A stretch of 64,000 nucleotides of DNA from Pseudomonadota bacterium (GTDB lineage: Bacteria > Pseudomonadota > Alphaproteobacteria > Sphingomonadales > Sphingomonadaceae): assembly GCA_029779535.1 (NCBI GenBank), contig JAKPAG010000054.1, positions 52,979-116,978 on the forward strand, in the 5' to 3' direction. Shown one piece after another: positions 54,245-61,974 of the stretch (its first letter is position 1; each line of letters starts with the position of its first letter). Position numbers and translations under genes: made by a program. Under the pieces are notes generated by a model that worked only from the letters and a program-made list of their open reading frames with translations, was not told where the DNA came from and searched no databases.

Positions 54245-55089
54245 GCTGGCTCGATCGCGTCCGTAATTCGATCCCCTTCACCACGAAGCGGGACACGCCC
54301 GACAACCTCTGGATCAAGTGCCCTTCGTGCAGCGAAATGCTGTTCACCAAGGAGTACGAGGATAACCAGAACGTCTGCCCGCGCTGCGACCATCACGGCC
54401 GCATCGGCGCCGACGCGCGGTTCGCCCAGTTGCTCGACGCCGGTTTCGAAGTGCTTCCCACCCCCAAGGTGAAGGAAGACCCGCTGAAGTTCCGCGACAG
54501 CAAGAAGTATCCCGAACGGCTCAAGGCCGCCCGCGCCGCCAATCCGCATCCCGATGCGCTGACCAACGCCGTGGGCAGGATCGATGGCCAAAAGGCCGTG
54601 CTGGGCGTGCAGGACTTTGCTTTCATGGGCGGGTCGATGGGCATGGCGGTGGGCGCGGCCTTCGTCGCCGGGGTGGACCGTGCGATCAAGGAAAATTGCG
54701 CCTATGTGATCTGCACCGCCGCCGGCGGCGCGCGGATGCAGGAAGGCATTCTCAGCCTGATGCAGATGCCCAAGACCACGGTCGCGGTGCGCCGGCTGAA
54801 CCGGGCGGGCCTGCCCTATGTCGTGGTGCTGACCGATCCCACCACCGGCGGGGTCACGGCCAGCTATGCGATGCTGGGCGATGTCCACATTGCGGAACCG
54901 GGCTGCCTGATCGGTTTTGCCGGCCAACGCGTGATCCAGGACACGATTCGCGAAAAGCTCCCCGAAGGTTTCCAGCGCGCCGAATACCTCCACGAACACG
55001 GCATGGTCGACATGGTGGTCCACCGCCGCGAGCTGAAGGCCACGCTGGCGCAGGTGCTGGACTTCCTGGGCGCCGCCAAGGCGGCCTGA
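54241..55089 (+). CDS. accD: Acetyl-CoA carboxylase carboxyltransferase, beta subunit
   Basis: 282 residues. First step of fatty acid synthesis with AccA. N-terminal zinc ribbon CPSC...CPRC ([22 protein letters not shown]), [28 protein letters not shown] [17 protein letters not shown], and [14 protein letters not shown]. Starts at an ATGA overlap with trpA; folC begins 6 bases after its stop, a common order in alphaproteobacteria. Confidence 0.97.
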   Translation: MSWLDRVRNSIPFTTKRDTPDNLWIKCPSCSEMLFTKEYEDNQNVCPRCDHHGRIGADARFAQLLDAGFEVLPTPKVKEDPLKFRDSKKYPERLKAARAANPHPDALTNAVGRIDGQKAVLGVQDFAFMGGSMGMAVGAAFVAGVDRAIKENCAYVICTAAGGARMQEGILSLMQMPKTTVAVRRLNRAGLPYVVVLTDPTTGGVTASYAMLGDVHIAEPGCLIGFAGQRVIQDTIREKLPEGFQRAEYLHEHGMVDMVVHRRELKATLAQVLDFLGAAKAA

Positions 55090-55095
55090 GCCGCC

Positions 55096-56403
55096 GTGAA
55101 GGACTTCGCCATCTCGGACAACCCGCGCGTCCAGGCCCAGCTGGACCGGCTGGGCGCGCTCAGCCTGCCGCAGGGGCGGATCGGGCTGGACGTGATCCAC
55201 GCGCTGCTGGAGCGGCTGGGCAACCCCCAGCGCGCCCTGCCCCCGGTGTTCCACGTTGCCGGCACCAACGGCAAGGGCAGCACCTGCGCCTACCTGCGCG
55301 CCATCCTTGAAGCACAAGGGCTGGTGGTCCACGCCGCGACCAAGCCGCACCTGGTGCGCTACAACGAACGCATCCGCGTGGCCGGCAAGCTGATCGACGA
55401 CGAGTTGCTGGCCGACTTGCTGGAAGAAGTGCTGGACAAGGGCGAGGACCTGGCCCCCAGCTTCTTCGAAGTGACCACTGCGGCGACGTTCCTTGCGTTT
55501 CACCGCATCCCGGCTGACGCCTGCGTGATCGAGGTGGGCCTGGGCGGCCGGTTCGATGCGACCAACGTGCTCGACCACCAGGCCGCCTGCGGCATGGCCA
55601 GCCTGGGGATTGACCACGAGGCCTTCCTGCTCACGCCCGAACAGGGCGTGCCGCAGGAACCGCTGTGCCGCATCGCTTTCGAAAAGGCCGGCATCGCGCG
55701 TCCCGGCGTGCCGCTGGTGACCCAGGCCTACCGCGACGACATGACCCGCACGGTCATCGAACACGCCATGCGGGTCGGCGCGCGCACGGCAATCCGCGGG
55801 CTGGACTGGGACGCGCAGATCGGCGCCGAAATCGCTTACCGTGACCGACAGGGCGAACTGACGTTGCCCTTGCCCAGCCTGGCCGGCACCCACCAGGCCG
55901 ACAACGCCGCACTTGCGGTGGCCATGCTGCGCCACCAGTCGCAAGTGCACGTCACGCCCGAAGCGCTGGCGGCCGGCATCCGCGCGGCGCGCTGGCCGGC
56001 GCGGCTGCAATTGCTGGGCCAGGGGCCGCTGACCGAACTTGCGCCGGGCCGCAAGGTCTGGCTCGACGGCGGGCACAATGTCGATGCGGGGCTGGCCATC
56101 GCCCGTCATTTCGCAGACGCGCCGCCGTTCCACCTGATTACCGGCATGCTGGCCAGCAAGGACCCGGCGGCGATCGTCGCCCCGCTCAAGGGCAAACTGC
56201 TGAGTGTCTCAGTCGTCCCCGCGCCGGGCCACGATGCGCACAGCCCAGCCGATATTGCCCGGCACGCCGACCGGCCGGTCGCGGCTTTCCCCGATGTCGC
56301 CGCTGCGCTCCAGGCACTGCCCGGCGCGGGCGACGTGCTGATCGCCGGGTCGCTTTACCTGGCGGGTGAAGTCCTGCGGCTCAACCAAGAGTTTCCGGAC
56401 TAG
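55096..56403 (+). CDS. folC: Dihydrofolate synthase / folylpolyglutamate synthase
   Basis: 435 residues from a GTG. Bifunctional Mur-ligase-fold enzyme adding glutamate to dihydropteroate and folates. P-loop VAGTNGKGSTCAYL, ATKPHLVRYNERI, IEVGLGGRFDATNVL, LAGTHQADNAALAV and WLDGGHNVDAGLA. Six bases after accD. The stop shares CTAG (56400-56403) with the convergent AmpG gene stop. Confidence 0.95.
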   Translation: MKDFAISDNPRVQAQLDRLGALSLPQGRIGLDVIHALLERLGNPQRALPPVFHVAGTNGKGSTCAYLRAILEAQGLVVHAATKPHLVRYNERIRVAGKLIDDELLADLLEEVLDKGEDLAPSFFEVTTAATFLAFHRIPADACVIEVGLGGRFDATNVLDHQAACGMASLGIDHEAFLLTPEQGVPQEPLCRIAFEKAGIARPGVPLVTQAYRDDMTRTVIEHAMRVGARTAIRGLDWDAQIGAEIAYRDRQGELTLPLPSLAGTHQADNAALAVAMLRHQSQVHVTPEALAAGIRAARWPARLQLLGQGPLTELAPGRKVWLDGGHNVDAGLAIARHFADAPPFHLITGMLASKDPAAIVAPLKGKLLSVSVVPAPGHDAHSPADIARHADRPVAAFPDVAAALQALPGAGDVLIAGSLYLAGEVLRLNQEFPD

Positions 56404-57791
56404 GCTTTCGCTTCGACGCCATCATCCTCGGTGCTCGGCTGGCGAACGGTCTGGGCGATATAGCCCTTGTGCCACAGCAGCCACAGCAGGATCATGCCGG
56501 GGATCGCGGCCAGCACGGTGAAGCCCCAGAACAGCGTCCAGCCGAGTTCCTTGGCGATCACGCCCGCGGGCGTCGCCAGCCAGGTCCGCCCGAAGGCTGC
56601 GAAGGACGACAGCAGCGCGAACTGCGTGGCTGTATAGGCCAGGCTCGACAGCCCCGACAGGTAAGTGGCGAACACCGTCAAGCCGATCCCGCTGGTCAGG
56701 TTCTCGGTCCCGATTGCGGCAACCAGCATCCAGTAGTTGTGCCCGGTGACCGACAGCAGCATGAACATCACGTTCGAGAACATCATCATCAGGCCCGAAA
56801 GCAGCAGCGCCCGGCCCATCCCCAGCCACAGGATGAACGGCGCCCCCAGCGCCGAACCCAGGATCAGCGCGCCAAAGCCCCACAGCTTGTTGGCAGAAAC
56901 ATAGTCGAGGTCGGAAAAGCCGAGGTCGACGATCATCGGCGCCAACATGGTCTGGCCCATCGCGTCGCCGACCTTGTAAATCAGTACGAAGCCGAGGATC
57001 AGGAACGCGCCGTGCCGGCCCAGGAATTCGCGGAACGGGTTGAGCACCGTTTCGGTCAGCCACTGCCCCGCGCTCATCCCCGCAGCGCCCGCGAAGCGGT
57101 CGACATAGCGTCCAGGGCCGGCGATCAGCGCACCGATGATCGCGGGAATGATGCAGAACGCGGTCAGCCCGTAACCCGTGGCCCAGCCCAGCCCCAGCCC
57201 CTCGTTCGAGGCGAGGAACACCGTGCCCGCCCCGGCAATCAGGTTGCCGGTGCGATAGCCGAACTGGTTGGTGGCGGTGCCGTGGGCGAACTCCTCGTCC
57301 TCGAGGATCTCGATCCGGTAGGCGTCGATCACGATGTCCTGCGTGGCCGAAAGGAACGCGGTGACCACTGCCCAGAACATGAAGGCGCCCAGCTGTCCCG
57401 GCTGCGGATTGCTGGCGCCCAGTTGCCAGACCGAAACGAACAGCAGTGCCTGGATGAAGAACAGCCAGCCCCGCCGCTGGCCGAACATGCGGGTCAGCAC
57501 CGGCAGCGGCAGCTTGTCGACCAGCGGTGCCCACAGGAACTTGACCGTATAGGGCGTGCCCAGCGCAACGGCGAAGCCGATGGTCGCCGTATCGATCCCC
57601 ACCTTGGCCAGCCAGAAGGTCATGGTGGCGACGAGCAGGGTCAGCGGAAAACCGCTCGAAATGCCCAGCAGGAAGGTGATCATCGGGTTCTTGCGCAGGT
57701 AAGGCCGGAAGGACCGGATCCGCGTGGCGACCAGCGCCAGGCCGATCAGCACCGCCACGAAGATGATGAACCGGGTCAATTCAACCGACAT
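56400..57791 (-). CDS. ampG: AmpG-type muropeptide MFS permease
   Basis: 463 residues with about 12-14 membrane helices. It imports anhydro-muropeptides for cell-wall recycling. FLLGISSGFPLTLLVATMTFWL, then WAPLVDKLPLPVLTRMFGQRRGW and ATQDIVIDAYRIEIL match the AmpG pattern, as does the helix pair around YKVGDAMGQTMLAPMIVDLGF. Together with ldcA and the Mur-ligase-like gene elsewhere in the window it points to a working murein recycling pathway. Convergent with folC. Confidence 0.87.
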   Translation of the reverse strand: MSVELTRFIIFVAVLIGLALVATRIRSFRPYLRKNPMITFLLGISSGFPLTLLVATMTFWLAKVGIDTATIGFAVALGTPYTVKFLWAPLVDKLPLPVLTRMFGQRRGWLFFIQALLFVSVWQLGASNPQPGQLGAFMFWAVVTAFLSATQDIVIDAYRIEILEDEEFAHGTATNQFGYRTGNLIAGAGTVFLASNEGLGLGWATGYGLTAFCIIPAIIGALIAGPGRYVDRFAGAAGMSAGQWLTETVLNPFREFLGRHGAFLILGFVLIYKVGDAMGQTMLAPMIVDLGFSDLDYVSANKLWGFGALILGSALGAPFILWLGMGRALLLSGLMMMFSNVMFMLLSVTGHNYWMLVAAIGTENLTSGIGLTVFATYLSGLSSLAYTATQFALLSSFAAFGRTWLATPAGVIAKELGWTLFWGFTVLAAIPGMILLWLLWHKGYIAQTVRQPSTEDDGVEAKA

Positions 57792-57842
57792 TACGCGCCC
57801 TCACGTCAACTTTGCGCGCGAAACTAACGCCGAATTGGGGTA

Positions 57843-59015
57843 ATGATAGCCCTCATGGCGACGGCTTCCACACTCCCGGGCACCAGCCCGACCCCCGGCC
57901 AACATGCGCTGGCCCTGGCGATTGCGCAGGGCCAGGCCCGCATGGCAAGCGAAGTGGCCACAGTGCCGGCGGCGGTCTATACCGATCCGGCCCACTGGAG
58001 CCGCGAACAGGCCCTGCTGTGGCGCAAGGCCCCGCAGGTGCTGTGCCCATCGGTACTGCTACCCCGGCCGAACATGGCCGTGCCGCACGATGCCACCGGC
58101 CGCCCGCTGCTGATCACCCGCGACGGCGAGGGGCAAGCCCACGTCTTCCTCAACGTCTGCCGCCATCGCGGCACCCGGCTGGTCGAGGGTCAAGCGGTGC
58201 AATGCGCCAAGCGCATGGTCTGCCCCTACCACGCCTGGACCTTCGCCATGGACGGGCGGCTGCTCGCCCTGCCCCGCCCCGAAACCTTCCCCGGGCTGGA
58301 CAAGAGCGATCACGGCCTGGTCGAACTGCCCAGCTGCGAGGCCGGCGGGCTGATCTGGTATGCCCCGCAGGATCAGGCTGATTTCACCGACGCCCGGACG
58401 GTGGGCGCGGATTTCGACGCTTTTGCCATGGCCCAGCTGCACCTGTTCCGCCGCCAGACCCACGATGTGCCGGCCAACTGGAAGCTGATCATGGACGCGT
58501 TCCTCGAAAGCTACCACGTCGCCCGGCTGCACGCGGCCACCATCGGTCCGTTCTTCAAGGACGGGGTGACCAGCGGCGACCAGATCGGCCCGCACCAGCG
58601 CAGCCTGGTCGGCCGCGCCGCTGAACTGGAAGGGCTGGACCTGACCGACATGGCCACGCTGCGCCGGCTGGGCACCTTTGCATACCAGCTGTTCCCCGGC
58701 ACGGTGCTGGTGATCAGCCCGGACTACATCAACGTCATGGCGCTGTGGCCGCAGGCGCACGACCGCACCCTGGTCGAGGATTTCATGCTGATCCCCGAGG
58801 AGCCGAAGACCGACAAGGCGCGCGACCACTGGGAGCGCAGCTGGAAGCTGCTCGACGGCGGGGTCTTCGCCAGCGAGGACTTCCGCGCCGCGGCGCTGGG
58901 CCAGCAGGGGCTTGCCAGCGGCGCAGTCCAGCATGTCACCCTTGGCACGCTCGAGACAGGCATTCGCCGCTTCCACGAAATCTGCCACGAACAGATGGCC
59001 CTGGCCGAGGGGTGA
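57843..59015 (+). CDS. Rieske-type aromatic ring-hydroxylating oxygenase, alpha subunit
   Basis: 390 residues (from ATG 57843; 57855 is also possible). Rieske [2Fe-2S] motif C106-R-H108 ([10 protein letters not shown]) and C127-P-Y-H130 ([10 protein letters not shown]). Mononuclear iron region [12 protein letters not shown] with the two histidines. A catalytic alpha subunit of a Rieske oxygenase acting on an aromatic or alicyclic compound or a quaternary amine; the substrate cannot be told. No ferredoxin, reductase or small subunit gene is adjacent, so redox partners must be elsewhere. Divergent from AmpG with 51 bases between. Confidence 0.88.
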   Translation: MIALMATASTLPGTSPTPGQHALALAIAQGQARMASEVATVPAAVYTDPAHWSREQALLWRKAPQVLCPSVLLPRPNMAVPHDATGRPLLITRDGEGQAHVFLNVCRHRGTRLVEGQAVQCAKRMVCPYHAWTFAMDGRLLALPRPETFPGLDKSDHGLVELPSCEAGGLIWYAPQDQADFTDARTVGADFDAFAMAQLHLFRRQTHDVPANWKLIMDAFLESYHVARLHAATIGPFFKDGVTSGDQIGPHQRSLVGRAAELEGLDLTDMATLRRLGTFAYQLFPGTVLVISPDYINVMALWPQAHDRTLVEDFMLIPEEPKTDKARDHWERSWKLLDGGVFASEDFRAAALGQQGLASGAVQHVTLGTLETGIRRFHEICHEQMALAEG

Positions 59016-59046
59016 CGCGGCGGCCCTTCTGGCGTAAGGGCGGCCC

Positions 59047-60102
59047 ATGACCTCACCCGAAAATCCCCGCGAGGGCGATCGCATCGCAAAACTCCTGGCC
59101 CGCGCCGGCATCGCCAGCCGCCGCGAGGTCGAGCGCATGATTGCCGATGGCAGGGTCAGGATCGGCGACGAGGTGGTGACCACCCCCAACACTGTCCTTG
59201 CCAGCCTGAAGGGCGTGAGCGTTGACGGCAAGCCGGTGAAGGCCCCCGATGCAACCCGCCTGTTCGTGTTCCACAAACCATCCGGGCTGATCACGGCCGA
59301 GCGCGATCCCGCCGGGCGGCCGACGATCTATACCGCGCTGCGCAACGCCCTGCCCGAAAACGTCGGACGGGTCATGCCGATCGGCCGGCTTGACTTCAAC
59401 ACCGAGGGTCTGCTGCTTTTGACCAACGATGGCGGGCTGAAGCGGGCGATGGAACTGCCCAGCACCGGCCTGCCGCGCACCTACCGCGCGCGCACCTTTG
59501 GCGATATCACCCAGGCCCAGCTCGAAGAACTGATCGAAGGGGTGGAGATCGACGGGGTCCGCTATGGCAAGATCGACGCCAACATGGAGCGCCGCACCGG
59601 GCGCAACCAGTGGATCGAAGTGACCATCACCGAAGGCAAGAACCGCGAAGTGCGGCGCGTGCTGGAACATCTGGGCCTGGAAGTCAGCCGCCTGCTGCGC
59701 ACCCGCTATGGCCCGTTCGAATTGCTCGATCTGCCGCGCGGACAGGCCGTCGAAGTGCGCCAGGCTGATGTGGAACGGTTCCGCAAGGCACTAAGCGTCG
59801 GCACGGCGCAATCGGTCGAACTGTCCGCCCCCCAGCAGGCCCGCGCCCGGATTGCCCGCAGCGCCCCGCGCCGCGACGAGGCCCCGCGCGCTGCCCCGGC
59901 GCGGCCCAAGCCCGCCAAGGGCGCCGCCCCGCGCCCCGATGGCCGCAAGCCGGACGGGCGCAAGCCTGAGACTCGCAAGCCCGAAGGCCGCAAGCCCGAG
60001 GGACGCAAGCCCGAGGGACGCAAGCCTGATGGCCGCCGCGCCGCGCCCGGCAAGCCTGCACCGCGTCGGCCCGGCCCGCGCGGCGGAGCGCCCAAGCGAT
60101 GA
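59047..60102 (+). CDS. 23S/16S rRNA pseudouridine synthase (RluB/RsuA family)
   Basis: 351 residues. N-terminal S4 domain (AKLLARAGIASRREVERMIADGRVRIG) then the synthase with the catalytic Asp in IGRLDFNTEGLLLLTNDG, FHKPSGLI, RTYRAR and EGKNREVRRVLEHLGLEV. The last about 95 residues are basic and Pro-rich, with a run of pentapeptide GRKPx repeats (about 297-332). Such basic tails are common in sphingomonad members, probably for RNA binding. The stop overlaps the rsmD start (60099-60102). Confidence 0.9.
   Translation: MTSPENPREGDRIAKLLARAGIASRREVERMIADGRVRIGDEVVTTPNTVLASLKGVSVDGKPVKAPDATRLFVFHKPSGLITAERDPAGRPTIYTALRNALPENVGRVMPIGRLDFNTEGLLLLTNDGGLKRAMELPSTGLPRTYRARTFGDITQAQLEELIEGVEIDGVRYGKIDANMERRTGRNQWIEVTITEGKNREVRRVLEHLGLEVSRLLRTRYGPFELLDLPRGQAVEVRQADVERFRKALSVGTAQSVELSAPQQARARIARSAPRRDEAPRAAPARPKPAKGAAPRPDGRKPDGRKPETRKPEGRKPEGRKPEGRKPDGRRAAPGKPAPRRPGPRGGAPKR
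59938..60042 (+). repeat. 15-base in-frame tandem repeat in the pseudouridine synthase gene
   Basis: About seven copies of a 15-base unit encoding (D/E)GRKP with few changes (DGRKP, DGRKP, ETRKP, EGRKP, EGRKP, EGRKP, DGRRA). Two neighbouring copies are identical in DNA, so slippage could change the number between strains. Confidence 0.85.
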
Positions 60103-60674
60103 GCCTGCGGATCATCGCCGGCCAGTGGCGCGGGCGCAAGTTGCAGGCGCCGCAGGGCGATACCACCCGCCCCACCGCCGACCGCACCCGCGAAACGCTG
60201 TTCTCGATGCTGCTATCGCGGCTCGGCACTTTCGAGGGGCTGACGGCGGCTGACCTGTTTGCCGGTTCCGGCGCGCTGGGGCTCGAAGCCCTGTCACGCG
60301 GCGCGGCCAGTTGCGTCTTTGTCGAGCAAGACCCGCCCGCGATCCGCGCGCTGCGCGCCAACATTGCCGCCCTGCGCGCGCAGAGCGAATGCGACGTGCG
60401 CGCCGGATCGGTGCTGGCGCTGGGACCGGCCAAGGCTCCGCTCGATCTGATACTGCTCGATCCGCCCTATCACTCGGGCGCAGGCGGCGTCGCGCTCGAC
60501 AAGCTGCGGCGGCTCGGCTGGATCGGCGAACAGACCTGGGTCAGCCTCGAAACCGCGCACGACGAGGAGCCCAAGGTGAAGGGCTTTGTCGTCGATGCCG
60601 ATCGCAAGGTCGGCAAGGCGCGGCTTACGCTGCTGCGTCTGGCGCCTTCGCCAGCGCAATCCCCAGCAGACTGA
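60099..60674 (+). CDS. rsmD: 16S rRNA (guanine966-N2)-methyltransferase
   Basis: 191 residues. LRIIAGQWRGRKLQAP and RPTADRTRETLFSML at the N terminus, SAM motif DLFAGSGALGLEALSRGA, and catalytic LDPPYH. Coupled to the pseudouridine synthase by an ATGA overlap. Its last 50 bases overlap the end of the convergent MFS gene. Confidence 0.95.
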   Translation: MSLRIIAGQWRGRKLQAPQGDTTRPTADRTRETLFSMLLSRLGTFEGLTAADLFAGSGALGLEALSRGAASCVFVEQDPPAIRALRANIAALRAQSECDVRAGSVLALGPAKAPLDLILLDPPYHSGAGGVALDKLRRLGWIGEQTWVSLETAHDEEPKVKGFVVDADRKVGKARLTLLRLAPSPAQSPAD

Positions 60675-61890
60675 GCAATCCCGCCAGCGACAGCAGCAAG
60701 CCCGCCTGTGCCCCGTGGCCCCAGGCGGCCATCTGCTGCGCGGCGAGCGGGGTCAGCGCTCCGCCGATGATCCCGCCGACGTTGAACGCCAGCGAAATCC
60801 CCGAATAGCGCACCGTCACCGGAAACAGTGTCGGCAGCCAGCTGCCCAGCGGGCCATAGACCAGCCCCATGACGAACAGCGCGGCCGAAAGTGTAATGAA
60901 CACCAACCACAGTGAACCGGATTGCAGCCCCGGGCCGAACACCACGCCCAGTGCCAGGCAGGCCAGCATCCCCTGCTTGAGCACGCGGGCCGAGCCGATC
61001 CGGTCCGCCCGCATCACCGCGAACAGGATGCCCGCCGCAAAGAAGAAGTTGGCCCCCAGTTGCACCCCCAGGAACGTTTCGCGGCTGTAGCCGAGCGCGG
61101 TGGTGCCCTGCGCCAACGCATAGGCGGTCGACAGGTAGAACACGGCAAAGCAGGCCACCGCGCCCGCCGTCCCCGCCAGCACCGCGCCGGCATGGCGGCC
61201 CAGCAGCGCCGCGATTGGCACCGGCGGCGGCGCCTTGTGGGCCAGTGCCTCGCGGAAGGCAGGCGTTTCGGCAATCCGCAGCCGCACCCACAGCCCCAGC
61301 CCGACCAGGAAGGCGCTGGCCAGGAACGGGATACGCCAGCCCCAGGCCTTGAAATCGGCATCCGACAGGACCAGCCCCAGCAGCAGGAACAGCCCGTTGG
61401 CCGCCAGGAACCCCAGCGGCGCGCCGAACTGCGGGGCGGAACCGAACCGCGCCTCCCAGCCCTTGGGCGCATATTCCACCGCCAGCAGCGCCGCCCCGCC
61501 CCATTCGCCGCCCAGGCCAAAGCCTTGGCCAAAGCGCAGCAGGCACAGCAGCAGCGGCGCGACCCAGCCGGCCATCGCATAGGTCGGCAGGAAGGCGATC
61601 AGCAGTGTCGACAGACCCATCAGCATCAGCGAGGCAACCAGCGTCGACTTGCGCCCCACCCGGTCGCCGAAGTGGCCAAAGGCAATCGCCCCCAGCGGCC
61701 GGGCAAGAAACGCCAGGCCAAAGCTCATGAATGAAAGCATGGTCTGCGCCGCCGCGCTTTCCGCCGGAAAGAACAGCGGCCCAAACACCAGCGCGGCGGC
61801 CGTGGCATAGACGTAGAAGTCATAGAATTCGACCGCCGTGCCGGTCAGGGCGGCGGTGAGGATGCGGGCGTGCTGGCGGATGGGATGCAT
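60625..61890 (-). CDS. MFS transporter, metabolite:H+ symporter (MHS) type
   Basis: 421 residues, 12 predicted helices. TAVEFYDFYVYATAAALVFG, ARPLGAIAFGHFGDRVGRKSTL and FGQGFGLGGEWGGAALLAVEYAP are the signatures of the MHS subfamily (ProP/KgtP/ShiA relatives), which import organic acids, proline/betaine or shikimate with protons. Substrate not predictable. Divergent from the helicase gene. Its 3' end overlaps rsmD by 50 bases. Confidence 0.87.
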   Translation of the reverse strand: MHPIRQHARILTAALTGTAVEFYDFYVYATAAALVFGPLFFPAESAAAQTMLSFMSFGLAFLARPLGAIAFGHFGDRVGRKSTLVASLMLMGLSTLLIAFLPTYAMAGWVAPLLLCLLRFGQGFGLGGEWGGAALLAVEYAPKGWEARFGSAPQFGAPLGFLAANGLFLLLGLVLSDADFKAWGWRIPFLASAFLVGLGLWVRLRIAETPAFREALAHKAPPPVPIAALLGRHAGAVLAGTAGAVACFAVFYLSTAYALAQGTTALGYSRETFLGVQLGANFFFAAGILFAVMRADRIGSARVLKQGMLACLALGVVFGPGLQSGSLWLVFITLSAALFVMGLVYGPLGSWLPTLFPVTVRYSGISLAFNVGGIIGGALTPLAAQQMAAWGHGAQAGLLLSLAGLLSLLGIALAKAPDAAA

Positions 61891-61974
61891 GGCGAAGCTG
61901 ACTTGCCGCTTGGCCCCGTCCTGTCAATCCCGCAGCCCTTGCTTTGGCGCACCATGTTCCCTAGTTGTTCGCGC

